Shown here piece by piece: positions 20,946 through 30,885 of a stretch of 64,000 nt of DNA. The position numbers were made by a program, and so were the translations under genes. The DNA is from Posidonia oceanica. Taxonomy: Eukaryota; Streptophyta; Magnoliopsida; Alismatales; Posidoniaceae. The first letter of the stretch is position 1. Every line of letters starts with the position of its first letter. The notes below the pieces were generated by a model. It saw only the letters and a list, made by a program, of their open reading frames with translations. It was not told where the DNA came from and did not search any database. The stretch spans positions 34,402,001 to 34,466,000 of the forward strand of contig JAZBRS010000049.1 of the NCBI GenBank assembly GCA_037176725.1, given 5' to 3'.

Positions 20946-22550
20946 CTAGGGAGCACTGTCTCCCTCACCCTCAGGAGCCGGAGCAGAAACTGGAGCAGAA
21001 ACTGGAGTAGGAGTAGGAGCAGGAGCCGGAGAAGAGGCAGTAGGGGGACGAGGCGACTGTTGAACTGAAGCACCTGACAGGGCCCTGGAAACAAACCGGG
21101 AGTGGCTACCCGACCGGCGGCTCGACATAGGAGGAACAGACACCCTGAGCCTAACACTGGCAGTAAAGGCGAACCTCCGGTAGTGCCCCAGCTCGAACTC
21201 AAGCTGGGAAATAGTCTCCGCCATGCTCTAAGGAGGGAAACAATCCAAATGTCAGATACGAGCAAGGACATAAAGGGCATGAAGAAGCATCAAATTAAAT
21301 TATACCACCTATGACTGGGCAATCTCAGCGTCCCTATTAGCCACCTGCTGCTCCAGCTCCTGGACCCGAGCACTCCTAGCAGCGACTGTCCCCTCAAGTT
21401 CATCTAACCTCCCGACCGAGCTGGCGGCTATGAAGTCACCAGCAAGCTCCCTTAGCTCGCCCTCTAGATCAGCGACCTGCAAGCAATGGTGTCAGTACTA
21501 AGGGGTTTTCAAAAGCAGAAACGAAATGAAAGCATATTTACCTTCTCCTGGAGGTGGGAAATCTCCTCAGAGCAGTCCGGAGGTGGAGCATTGCTGGTCG
21601 AAGGCTGAAAAGGAAGATCCAAGTCAAATCACGATTCATATCCAAACTACAAAAGCTAACTGTGAAAATATACCTGAGAAGCGGAGGCCCGTAGACGGTC
21701 AATCTCCCCAGTCAGAGTGGAGAGCTGCTGGGTCAAATGGCGCTCCTGCTGAACCCGCTCATCGGCTGTCTTGAGCTGCAAAAAGAAAGAAAGCCAATTA
21801 GCCAAATTGAATTAACAATATACAAAATGCAATTCAAAAGCACATTGCTATCTCTAGCTGGGCGCGAGAAGACTGAACCTCCTCCAACAGGGCTGCACGA
21901 GAAACCACTGCCTCCCCGGGATCGGTGTCCCCCAAAGGAAGGTTCCTGCACCCAAGGAAGTGGGACCGGTGGAAGATCATCAGAGAGGAAAACTCCCGGT
22001 CTATCCACGCAGCCCAGTCCACCTCATCCTCCTCTGAAGCGTCCATCGAAGCAGGGGAACCACGACGGGCCCAGTCCAGAAGCTGTGGGCCGTAGATGTC
22101 TACCCAGTGGTGAGCACGGCTGCCCCCGCCGCGTGTCTCTCACCAAACCCGGTGAGGAGGAGGAGAAGGCCGAGCCTGCAGACGGCCTAGCTGCCGTACC
22201 GCCCTGCTGATTTACTGGAAATGGCAGTGGTTCCAGCAGTGGATCCATACGTCCCGGTCGAAAATGGCCCGATCACAGGCAATCTCGGGGACTTCCGTGT
22301 GCTCTCCCTCGGCATAGGGATGCCATGCCACCTGAAAAGAGCAATACATGTCAGTAAGCAGCATATACAAATAAACAGAAGCTGAAATTAAAAGTTACCA
22401 GAGCCGGGACAAGAAGCTCAAAAAGTAGACGACCAACATAGCGGTTGTCATCAGCAGGCTCGAGGGCCTGTTTAGCAGCAGCCCAAAATAGTCCTCGGGG
22501 AAAGGGGACACCGGAAAGAGGAACCGGAGGAGGGGCAGGGTGCAGAAAAG
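20946..22550 (-). pseudogene. Antisense multi-exon gene with coiled-coil tail, element B (5' part missing)
   Basis: Read on the minus strand, exon-like blocks with splice signals correspond to exons of the gene at 32351-35160 in element A. Its block from 22550 to a GTAACT donor at 22398 (RYVGRLLFELLVPAL) matches the end of A exon 3. The block from acceptor CTTTTCAG before 22331 (VAWHPYAEGEH) matches A exon 4. Shorter blocks at about 21420-21775 are Leu/Glu-rich coiled coil (VADLEGELRELAGDF, RVQELEQQVANRDAEIAQ). The last exon, 21224-20946, ends in a Pro/Ala-rich tail. Two stops lie in the exon-4 block. The PMD-coding exons present in A are absent; a 34/31-bp minisatellite begins where they should be. 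Confidence 0.65.
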
Positions 22551-23235
22551 CAAAGATCCCCAGAGCATAACCAGGACACCAAAGCAAAGATCCCCGGAGC
22601 AGAACTGGGACACCAAAGCAAAGATCCCCGGAGCATAACCGGGATAACAAAGCAAACCTACCAAGGAAGGATCCCCAGAGCACAACCGGGATAACAAAGC
22701 AAATCAATCAAAAGAAAGATCCCCGGAGCATAACCGGGACACCAAAGCAAAGATCTCCGGAGCATAACCGAGACACCAAAGCAAAGATCCCTGGAGCATA
22801 ACCGGGACACCAAAGCAAAGATCCCCGGAGCATAATCGGGACACCAAAGCAAAGATCCCTGGAGCATAACCGGGACACCAAAGCAAAGATCCCTGGAGCA
22901 CAACCAGACATACAAAGCAAACCCCGGAGCATGACCAGACAAACAAAGCAACCCCGGAGCACAACTGGACAAACAAAGCAAGTCAATCAAAAGCAGGTAC
23001 CCCAGAGCACAACCGGACATACAAAGGAAGCTCCGGAGCACAACCGGACATACAAAGGAAGCTCTGGAGCACAACCGAACATACAAAGCAAGCCCCGGAG
23101 CACAACCGGACATACAAAGCAAACCCCGGAGCATGACCGGACAAACAAAGCAACCCCCGGAGCACAACCAGACAAACAAAGCAAAACCAACCAGCAGAAA
23201 GACCCCCAGAGCATGACCAGGTCAACAAAGCAAAG
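22551..23235. repeat. 34/31-bp minisatellite, about 20 units (element B)
   Basis: Left half: 34-bp units of the form CCCCGGAGCATAACCGGGAC plus ACCAAAGCAAAGAT. Right half: 31-bp units with CCGGAGCACAACCGGACATA plus CAAAGCAAAC. Unit lengths are not multiples of three, so the opposite strand reads in all three frames as LCSGDLCFGVP-type peptides; these are not genes. Each unit has a small inverted repeat (CCGG...CCGG). Confidence 0.92.
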
Positions 23236-23640
23236 CCAACGGTATTAGTGAACCCCCTGTTCACTAACTCCTGGGTCAGAAGATGATGGTCCCCACCGAG
23301 AATGTAGGCAACATTCAATGAAAGGACACTTGATTCTGATGAATAACGCCAACGGTATCGATGGACTCATTGTTCATTGATTCTGGGTCACTGGATGACG
23401 GTCTCTGTCGAGAATGTAGGCAACATTCGATGAAAGGACACCTAATTGTGACGAATTGAGCCAGCGTGGTCGGCAGAGAAGAGGTCGTTTCCCTTGTTGC
23501 CTGGGAGCATCATGGACCTCTCACTCACCAATCCGCATATCATGAGACGACGGTCCCTGGGAGAGTGTAGGCTACACTCGAGGAAAGGGCACCTGATCAT
23601 GACAAATTGCATTCACACATGTGTCAGTCCACCTTGGGTG
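23225..23640. repeat. Three degenerate direct repeats of about 115-175 bp (element B)
   Basis: Three blocks each contain ACGGT...GAGAATGTAGGC followed by ACATTCGATGAAAGGACACC and TGACGAATT (near 23240-23345, 23350-23460 and 23550-23615). A related single block lies at about 38940-39035 in element A, also between the antisense genes and the polypurine tract. Confidence 0.75.
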
Positions 23641-23826
23641 GTGAGAAAAATTCCTGAGCCAACCCGGTATACAAATTAAAGCCGGCGATGATGGAGGAAC
23701 CTCATTACCTAGGGTCATGCATTGCAAATGATGACCCCTTTTGCATTCCCGTCAACACGCATCCATGCGTAGCGCATTGTATTGCATTCGCATTGAGTGG
23801 TCGTCGGAATCATTAGCTATCCATTC

Positions 23827-24070
23827 TTTTAGTTTGACCCCCGCGGGTCTTCCCCGCGGCAGTGTCCTTTAGCTTGACCCCTGTGGGCCATCCCTGTAGC
23901 ATATCTTTTAGTTTGACCCCTACGGGCCACCCCCGTAGCATGTCTTTTAGTTTGAACCCCGCGGGTCTTCCCCGCGGTAGTGTCCTTTAGCTTGACCCCC
24001 ACGGGTCTTCCCCGTGGCATGTCGTTAGTTTGTTCCGCTTGGGCAATCCCCTTGGCCGTGTTTCTTTAGC
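23827..24070. repeat. 41-bp tandem hairpin repeats with co-varying arms (element B)
   Basis: About six units begin with TTTAGTTTGACCCC. Each includes a 7-bp arm, a short loop and the complementary arm: CCGCGGG/CCCGCGG (23841/23853), CTACGGG/CCCGTAG (23920/23932), CCGCGGG/CCCGCGG (23959/23971) and CCACGGG/CCCGTGG (23999/24011). The arms change together between units. Unit 2 (23880) and the last unit have imperfect arms. The array ends about 140 bp before the polypurine tract. Confidence 0.85.
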
Positions 24071-24197
24071 CGACCCTCTTTGTGTCCCGTCCAAGTCTGG
24101 TGGTAGCAGGCATTGGATTTCATTTAGGACCCCCCAGGTAGCGCCACACGGGGGTATCGTCTCACCTTGTAGATAGCTTCATGTCGAAGCCATCTTC

Positions 24198-24211
24198 AAG
24201 GAGGGGCAATC
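24198..24211 (+). promoter_or_regulatory. Polypurine tract of element B
   Basis: AAGGAGGGGCAATC directly precedes the 3' LTR start. Elements A and C have AAGGAGGGGTATC and CAGGGAGGGGCATC at the same spot. It primes plus-strand synthesis. Confidence 0.85.
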
Positions 24212-25635
24212 TGTAGATACCCCGTTTTGGCACTCCCTTCATGTTAGGATAGTCCCTTGCATTAAATCGCTCTTAGAGGCCCTCCATCCATTTTTGAATC
24301 TCGCTTGAGCTAAATGTCCCTCTCAAATTCAAAATGCTATACCTTTTAAGCCCCAAATGTTGGCAACCTGAGTGTTCTTCACGTCTTGACCAAATTTGAA
24401 AGGCAAACTGATTAAGGGTGTTGTCCGCAGAATTGTCCGCGTACAACGTTGGCCGCTGGTTTTCCAACGGCTAATGTTGGCTGCTGGCTTTGCAGCGTCT
24501 AATGTGGCAACCAGTCAGCCAAAGCTTTCCATATTTGGCCTAATCCAAAAATTGTGTTTTTGCCATCTTTAGAACCTGTTGACCGGTCAAAGCCATCAAA
24601 GCTGAGTTTAATCGCAGTTAAGGACTCCTTAATTGGAGAATCTTCTCTGATCCTGGTAGTTATGCCTCGGAGGTCGTTATACGCGAGTTCTCTCGCTTAT
24701 AACGTTATACACTGGTTTTCCAGCATATAACACCTCTGAAACAGGAAACTCTGCTGACTTGGCATTTGTGTCCTTTTTGTTCCTCCCTTGCTTCTATAAA
24801 AGCATGGGTACCCCCACAGTATTCAAGGCCGGATTTTGGAGAGAGGAAAAGAGTTAAGAAGCTTTTGGAATTCACATACTCTTGAGATTAAAAATCTTAG
24901 AGAAGTGAGCTCCTCAAGAACTTAGAGCGAAAAGAGAAGTTTTTTGAAAGAAAAGAGTCTGAGAGCTAGCTAGAGGATTCTTTTGTCGTTGTTGGCTTCA
25001 TGCTAACACGGTTTGCACCTTGTGCATAGACAGAAGGGAACTCTGTTTCATACATTTCTTTCTTTATTTCTGCCATTATTTGTTTAATTCCATAGCATAG
25101 TCAAGCATTTTTTTTATTACAAGATCATATACTGTTAACTAGGCATACATCTCCTTCATATTGCAACCGGGGGGATCAAACCCCTCGGGTACGTATTTCA
25201 CCACGTTTCCTTTACTTTCTTTTTTACTAATTCTAGATAGATTGCTACATATATTAATCCATTTCTATATTGTCTTGCTTTTGCTTTGCTTACGTTTGTC
25301 ATACAAGGAGGAAGAAGGAAGAAAGAACTTACCAAGAACGGGCACCCTTGGGCAATGCTGGCGTTGTCCCAAGGTAGCTGAACCCGCAACCACATCACAT
25401 CTCCCCAAAGGCGTCTCGAGGGCCGGCGAAAGCGAACCGAGAGTGGCGATCACACCGATTCCATCACACGTAGAGTGACGGAGTCGGATACAAAGAAGGG
25501 GAACCTCGAGGAAGAGAAGATAGGGTGAGCAAAAGAGGGAGCCAAAAGAGGCATTCTTCATCCCCGGGAACCATCCATCTCGCCATCACTTTCATCACCA
25601 TCTTCTCCTCCCTCTCCCAAAACCCCATATCCACA
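24212..25635 (+). repeat. 3' LTR of element B
   Basis: 1,424 bp, TG...CA, matching 5648-7073. It carries the U3 motif cluster (24436-24732), TATA box (24795-24801) and the PBS-like TGGCGATCACA at 25444. ORFs inside it are LTR sequence, not genes. The right target duplication GGAGG follows at 25636-25640. Confidence 0.96.
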
Positions 25636-25640
25636 GGAGG

Positions 25641-26890
25641 TATTAAAGAAAGCCCAAGTACCAGAGGACATGCCCGCTGAAGCTCTAGCAGCCGTTGCCG
25701 CTGCCGTGTTCTTGGAGCCCACGGTCATCTTCACCGACTCTGAACTAGCTCCTCCTGAAAGGAGGACCCTGCCTTTAAGTGTTACTAATGTAATAAACAG
25801 TTATAAACTTTGTGGTGTACTTGTGGATACTGGGGCAACTCTAAACGTGTGCTCCCTAGAAACCCTGCAGTTAATTAGGCTAACAGAATCTCAATTATGC
25901 CCAATAGCCTTAACTGTATCAGGGTACGATAACAACAAGAAGGCAGCCTTGGGGAAGATCACTGTCAAAGTTACCATTGGCCCTCTCCAAATAGAAACAG
26001 AACTGATAGTAGTCGATGCCCCAATCTCGTATCGACTCATCTTAGGGCGCCAATGGATCGAAGAGATCAAGGCAATCACCGTCCCGCGTCACCAACACAT
26101 GAAGTTCCCTTACCAAGGGAAAATCATCAAAATACGGGGAGACGAGCCAGTAGAAGCTGAAACCCACCTGGTAATAGTCCCAACTACCGCGCCAGCACCA
26201 TTGGCCAGGGACTCAACTGCCAAGGGCATAAACAATGTCAAAAAGGTCTTTGCTGCCAAGAGTATTGATATAAATCAATACAATTATCCCGACCACATGA
26301 AAAGGCCTCAGGAGATACTCCTCAAGATATGGTACACCCCGGGGAAAGGATTTGGCCGCCAGGAACAAGGAATGAGGGACGCGCTTGAAACACCTGAGGA
26401 GCGCAGTCGTACAGGACTAAGGTACCTTGGGCAACCAGATCCAAGCAAACCTCTAGCATGGTCACTTACCAACCACTTCATATCAGTCGGGCTACAAGTG
26501 CACGACAAACAAGTGTCAGACACAGTCCCCAACCTCCCAGCAACAACATTGGCTACGAAAGCCTCTAAGCTCATCATCCTCGGCACTCTTATAGATCCTG
26601 AGACGGCACTAACTTCTTCTCCCTGTCTAGAAGAAGTTCCAATTATCCTCAACGCTCAGACGAAGCCCGAGGAAGGGGCATCAACCTCTTGCACAAAAGA
26701 GGTCCCTGCTGCTCTCCCCACGTCCCTAGAAGCTCCTTCACCTCCGGACATCCAAGCAAGCGATTCTTCCGGAACCTCCATTGAAGGAACTGAGGCGGAG
26801 GACTCCGACCCTATTTGCGAGCTTACCTGTCTCTTCAACAACCTACGGCCTTGCCCCTCTAAGCAAGAAGGGGCCGGGGCCATAGAGTAA
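25641..26890 (+). pseudogene. pol: Retropepsin 2, G-patch and linker of element A
   Basis: The A polyprotein resumes after element B with no shift. The second aspartic protease has DTG at 25826-25834 (VDTGATLNVCS) and LILGRQWIEE near 26038-26067, matching domain 2 of element B. A G-patch-like segment (YTPGKGFGRQEQG) lies at about 26311-26400. The Ser/Glu/Pro-rich tail carries a direct duplication of about 155 bp (26735-26890 and 26893-27048). The TAA at 26888-26890 lies between the two copies and is one transition from CAA. The protein is separated from its own gag and first protease by the 20-kb insertion of B. Confidence 0.86.
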
Positions 26891-27048
26891 ACTCCCTTAC
26901 ATTCGGACATCCAAGTAAGCAACTCCTCCGGAACCTCCACTGAAGACACCAAAGCAGAGGACTCCGACCCCATCTGCAAGCTCACCCGTTTCTTCAGCAA
27001 CCTACGGCCTTGCCCCTCTAAGCAAGAAGGGACCGGGGCCACAGACTG
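26735..27048 (+). repeat. Direct duplication of a pol linker segment (element A)
   Basis: Two copies of about 155 bp encode SDSSGTSIEGTEAEDSDPIC and its near-copy (NSSGTSTEDTKAEDSDPIC), each ending in LRPCPSKQEG. The element-B linker has a different duplication (AKPHEGQT), so repeats arise independently here. Confidence 0.85.
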
Positions 27049-27057
27049 AACGTCCAA

Positions 27058-27300
27058 TGGTGAACTGCCTCCACCGTGAAGGCAAACCTAGGGGCAAATC
27101 CCCTACCCTTGTAAATAATTTCTTTCCCGCATTTAATTCTTGCATTTTGTTTTCGCATGATTTACCTTCTAGCAATTTACTTCCTAATTTAGTTAGTAGT
27201 GGGGAAGGTAGATGAGGACATGGCAAGGACGGCCTAACCACCACCATGTCCTCACAAAAAGTATCTAATCATTCTACTAAGTGTGCAGGTCGAAACAGGA
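27058..27300 (+). other. Pro-RT spacer, possible spliced intron (element A)
   Basis: About 240 bp between the linker and the RT polyprotein share landmarks with 13283-13561 (CTAGGGGCA...CCCC, then TGTAAATAA). A candidate donor is GTAAAT near 27111; candidate acceptors are CTTCTAG near 27172 and TGTGCAG near 27288. Protein similarity to B restarts at HTVRVCHYTT just after the last acceptor. Confidence 0.45.
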
Positions 27301-28777
27301 AGGAGCCAATCACCCACACTGTCAGAGTATGTCACTATACCACAACATTACCATGGGAGCTAGCCGCATCACATGCCATCTTCCTGGTCGAAGAAGTTTC
27401 AAATATCACCGACAAAAACACTGGAAACTATGAAGTCTTCGAGCTGGTGGATACAGAAGAAGACCCAGATGAAGGATCGGTAGACCCTGCCATCTTCGAA
27501 GAAATGACGAAGAAGTACGATGAGCAGACTAAGGCTGCCGCTGAAGAAACAGAGGAAGTCAACCTGGGCACTGAAGATGATCCAAGACCAGTTCGGATAA
27601 GCTCTGCCCTCAACTCAGATGAACGGACCAGAATGAAAAAACTACTCAAATAATATATGAAGATATTGGCCTTCTCCTATGGAGAAATGCCCAGGCTTGG
27701 TTCACTACTAGTGGAGCACAGGCTCCTCTCAAACTAGGCGCTAAGACAGCGAAGCAAAAGCTCCGGCGTCTACGTCCAGACCTCGCTCTAAAAGTCAAAG
27801 AAGAGATAGACAAGCTACACAAGGCAAAGTTCATCAGAGTTGTGGTGTATCCAGAATAGATTGCCAACATAGTTCCAGTGATGAAGAAAGATGGCAAAGT
27901 ACGCGTGTGCATTAACTACAGAAACCTCAATGAAGCATGCCCAAAAGACGATTTCCCTCTTCCACACATAGACATCCTCATAGACAACACTGCAGGCCAT
28001 GAGATGTTCTCATTTATGGACGGTTTCTCCAGTTACAACCAGATTAAACTTGCGGAAGAAGATCAGGAGAAAACCTCATTTACCACTCCATGGGGGACCT
28101 ACTGCTTTGTAGTCATGCCGTTCGGTTTAGAGAACGCCGAGGCCACCTATCAAAGGGTTATGATGGCAATCTTTCACAACATGATACACAATTGCATGGA
28201 GTGCTATGTGGATGATTTGTTAGTAAAGTCAAAAACGAGAGAGGGACACTTTGAAGCCCTAGAAAGAGTACTCCGGAGAGCAGACCAGTACAATCTCAGA
28301 ATGAACCCTAAGAAGTGTGTCTTCGGGGTCACTGCCGGAAAGCTGCTCGGCTTCATAGTGAGTAAAAGGGGCATAGAAGTGGATCCCACCAAAACCAAAG
28401 CTATAACAGCCATGCCATCGCCAAGGAATGTTAAAGAGCTCAGAGGACTCATAGGGAGGCTACAGTTCATCCAAAGATTCATCTCTCAGCATGCGGAAAA
28501 GTGTAGACCATTCTATGAGCTCTTAAAAGACGGCACAGAATTCAAGTGGGATCATACCTGTCAGAAGGCCTTTGATGAGCTGAAACTCTACCTCCTTAAC
28601 CCTCCAGTATTAATTGCTCCAGTCCCCGAGAGGCCATTGCAACTCTACTTGGCCGTTACTGATAACTCGGTGGGTGTTGTCCTTGCACAACATGATGAAA
28701 CCGGGAGGAAGGAGAAAGTAGTTTATTACCTCAATAGAACATTCATTGAATACGAGAGATCGAGAGACATTGCTTAG
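27300..28777 (+). pseudogene. pol: Reverse transcriptase of element A (catalytic YVDD intact)
   Basis: An acidic leader (27300-27650) is followed by a TAA (27651-27653), a small frameshift near 27735 and a TAG near 27857 in place of the conserved Trp. The core from 27878 is then open for 299 codons: RVCINYRNLNEACPKDDFPLP, FMDGFSSYNQI, TSFTTPWGTYCFVVMPFGLENA, and catalytic YVDD at 28205-28216. Connection and RNase H-like regions follow (28420-28760). A deletion of about 11 bp relative to B near 28765 shifts the frame and ends it at 28777. RT is the best-preserved catalytic domain of this copy. Confidence 0.9.
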
Positions 28778-29655
28778 CCTTAGTATGGGCCTCACAGAAA
28801 CTCAAGCACTACTTTCTAGTGCACAAAGTCTGCTACTTAGCCAAGATGGACCCTATCAAGTACATGTTCAAGAAACCAGCATTGTCCGGAAGGCTAGCAT
28901 GATGGCAAATGCTCCTTACTGAGTTCGACCTACAGTTCATCACTCAGAAGGTGATCAAGGGGCAAGCTATCGCGGATCAACTAGTCGGGCTACCTGTGTC
29001 AGAGTATTAGCTAGTGTCAACAAGTTTCCCAAACGAGGAAATACTGGCAATCAGTAGTGTCATGCCACTCATCAGAGAATGGACTCTCCATTTCGATGGA
29101 GCGCTTAACTCACAAGGCACTGGAATAAGGGCAACACTCCTCACACCAGAGGGTATTGTTCTCCCTGCTGCAGCCCAACTACTTTTCTCAGCGAGTAATA
29201 ACATTACAGAATACGAGGCACTCATCCTAAGGCTCCAAATGGCTCTTGATCTAGGGGCAAGAAGACTAAAAGTAGTTGGGGATTCACAGCTTGTCATACG
29301 ACAAGTCCTCAACAAATACAAGACCCTCTCACCAAAGTTGCAGGAATACCGCAACTTAGCTAAAGCCTTACTGAAGAAATTTGACAGGGTTATGTATGTG
29401 CATGCACTTAGAAGCAACAACATCCTGGCTGATTCATTGGCCTCATTGGCGTCCTCGCTCCCCTTCAGCTCAGAGACAGACAAGCAATCCATCACGGTGC
29501 GAAGAATCAGCGCCCCAACAGTGGAGTCTGCCGTCGAATGGGTTCAAGAACTCAAAGAGGAACTAAACCAGGAAAGCTTAATGAGCACAGAGGTCTGTTA
29601 TCAAGGAGCTGCAGAAGTAAGTGGCGATGGCAACCCGTGGTATTATGACATATAG
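28778..29655 (+). pseudogene. pol: RNase H end and archaeal-type RNase H (aRNH), element A
   Basis: After the deletion the Gypsy RNase H tail continues in another frame with a TGA near 28901 and a TAG near 29008. The second, archaeal-type RNase H is open at 29014-29655. All four metal-binding positions are visible: FDGA (about 29094), EYEALIL (about 29213), GDSQLV (about 29279) and LADSLA (about 29428). The frame ends at TAG 29653-29655, where B has Gln, so it is a CAG transition. Dual RNase H supports the Tat assignment. Confidence 0.87.
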
Positions 29656-30885
29656 AACTATGTACAAGATCGCACTTTCCCGACCTATGCAATCCCCAAG
29701 GACAGAGAAGCACTAAGGAGGATGGCTACGAAGTACTACATCAGAGCCAACACACTCTTTCGGAGAACACCCCTAGGGATTGAACTCCGATGTGTGGATG
29801 CATCTGAGTCAGCCGAGATCCTCAAGGAAACACATGAGGGAGTCTACGGGGGCCACATCAACTCCCAGTTCATGGCTAAAATGATCATCAAGAGGGGATA
29901 TTACTGGCCTACCATGGAAGCTAACTGCGCAAGTAAAGTCAAGCGGTGCAAGAGCTGCCAGCTGCATGCCAACAAGATTCATGCTCCAGCTTCAGCACTT
30001 CATGCTTTATCAACACCATGGCCTTTCTCCATGTGGGCATTCGTTGTGGTGGGACCCATCTATCAGGGAAAGGGCAACACTTTCATCCTAACAGCGACGG
30101 AATACTTCATCAAATGGGTAGAAGTAGAGGCGTTCGCAAACATCAAGGCCACAACCCTGTGCCGATTCGTACAGCGAAATATCATCGCAACGTTCGGGGT
30201 GCCTAAAGCATTAGTAGCAGACAACGGACCAATCTTCATCTCAGAGGAGTTCAAGTGGTTATGCCAAAAATTCGGTATCACTCTACACCACTCTTCCCCA
30301 TATTACCTGCAAGGGAACGGTCAAGCAGAAGCTACTAATAAAACCTTAATCAAAATCATTAAAAAGACAGTAGAAGACGCTAATGGATCGGATTGGTTAG
30401 ATAAGCTTATTAATGCGTTGTGGGCGTACCGCACCACCATAAGGACGGCAACGGGTCAAACCCCCTATGCTTTAGCCTTTGGTATGGAAGCAGTGGTCCC
30501 ATATGAGATCCTGATCCCCTCATTAAGAGTTAAGATTGATAGGAGAATGTCTGCTAAAGAAAAGAGGCAAGCTTTACTCCTTCATTTAGAACTCCTTGAT
30601 GAGAAACGGCTAGCAGCTACCGAGCATACGCGTGTCTACCAACAAAGGTTAACCAAGGCTTACCAAAAGAAAGTAATCGAATGCAAGTTTAAAATTGGTG
30701 ATCTAGTGCTTAAAGAAGTGTTGCCTAACAATAAGCCCCACCCTAAGGGAAAGTTGAAACCAAACTGGGAAGGGCTCTACATAGTTGTTGCTGCATATCC
30801 AGGGAATGCTTATCGATTGTCCCATAACGGAACAGATCTTCCTGACCCTTGGAACACAATGCACCTGAAAAGGTACTACCCTTGA
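29656..30885 (+). pseudogene. pol: Integrase of element A
   Basis: Open for about 400 codons in the aRNH frame once the TAG at 29653 is passed. The HHCC motif is complete (HEGVYGGH...CASKVKRCKSC). In the core, the first catalytic Asp is replaced by Val (WAFVVVGP near 30043; B has WAFDVVGP). The second Asp (VADNGP, about 30219) and Glu (GNGQAEA, about 30328) are present. It ends with NWEGLYIVV...PWNTMHLKRYYP and TGA at 30883-30885. There is no chromodomain. One missing Asp should abolish strand transfer even without the upstream stops. Confidence 0.9.

Larger units (their letters stand above)
5648..25635 (+). mobile_element. Element B: complete Tat-lineage Ty3/Gypsy retrotransposon (19,988 bp)
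   Basis: Bounded by LTRs 5648-7073 and 24212-25635 and the duplication GGAGG. Its order is PBS, leader, gag, two retropepsins, G-patch, RT, RNase H, archaeal-type RNase H, integrase, antisense PMD gene, antisense coiled-coil gene, three tandem-repeat blocks and polypurine tract. It is inserted in element A between the latter's two protease domains. The first 600 bp of the two LTRs differ at roughly 30 places, mostly transitions, so the insertion is not very recent. Stops in every sense domain and a YVID in place of YVDD make this copy non-autonomous. Confidence 0.95.

Noticed and set aside
22551..23235. Possible CRISPR-like array (short repeats with spacing)
   Set aside because: The units abut with no unique spacers and the context is a plant retrotransposon; it is a minisatellite.
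22658..23318. Several overlapping minus-strand ORFs with LCSGDLCFGVP-type repeats, Cys-rich and hydrophobic
   Set aside because: They are translations of the 34/31-bp minisatellite in three frames; unit length is not a multiple of three and nothing conserved lies outside the repeats.
25161..25478. 105-codon ORF at the end of the element-B 3' LTR
   Set aside because: A copy of it exists in the 5' LTR with changes; it is LTR/U5 sequence containing the PBS-like site, with no coding signature.
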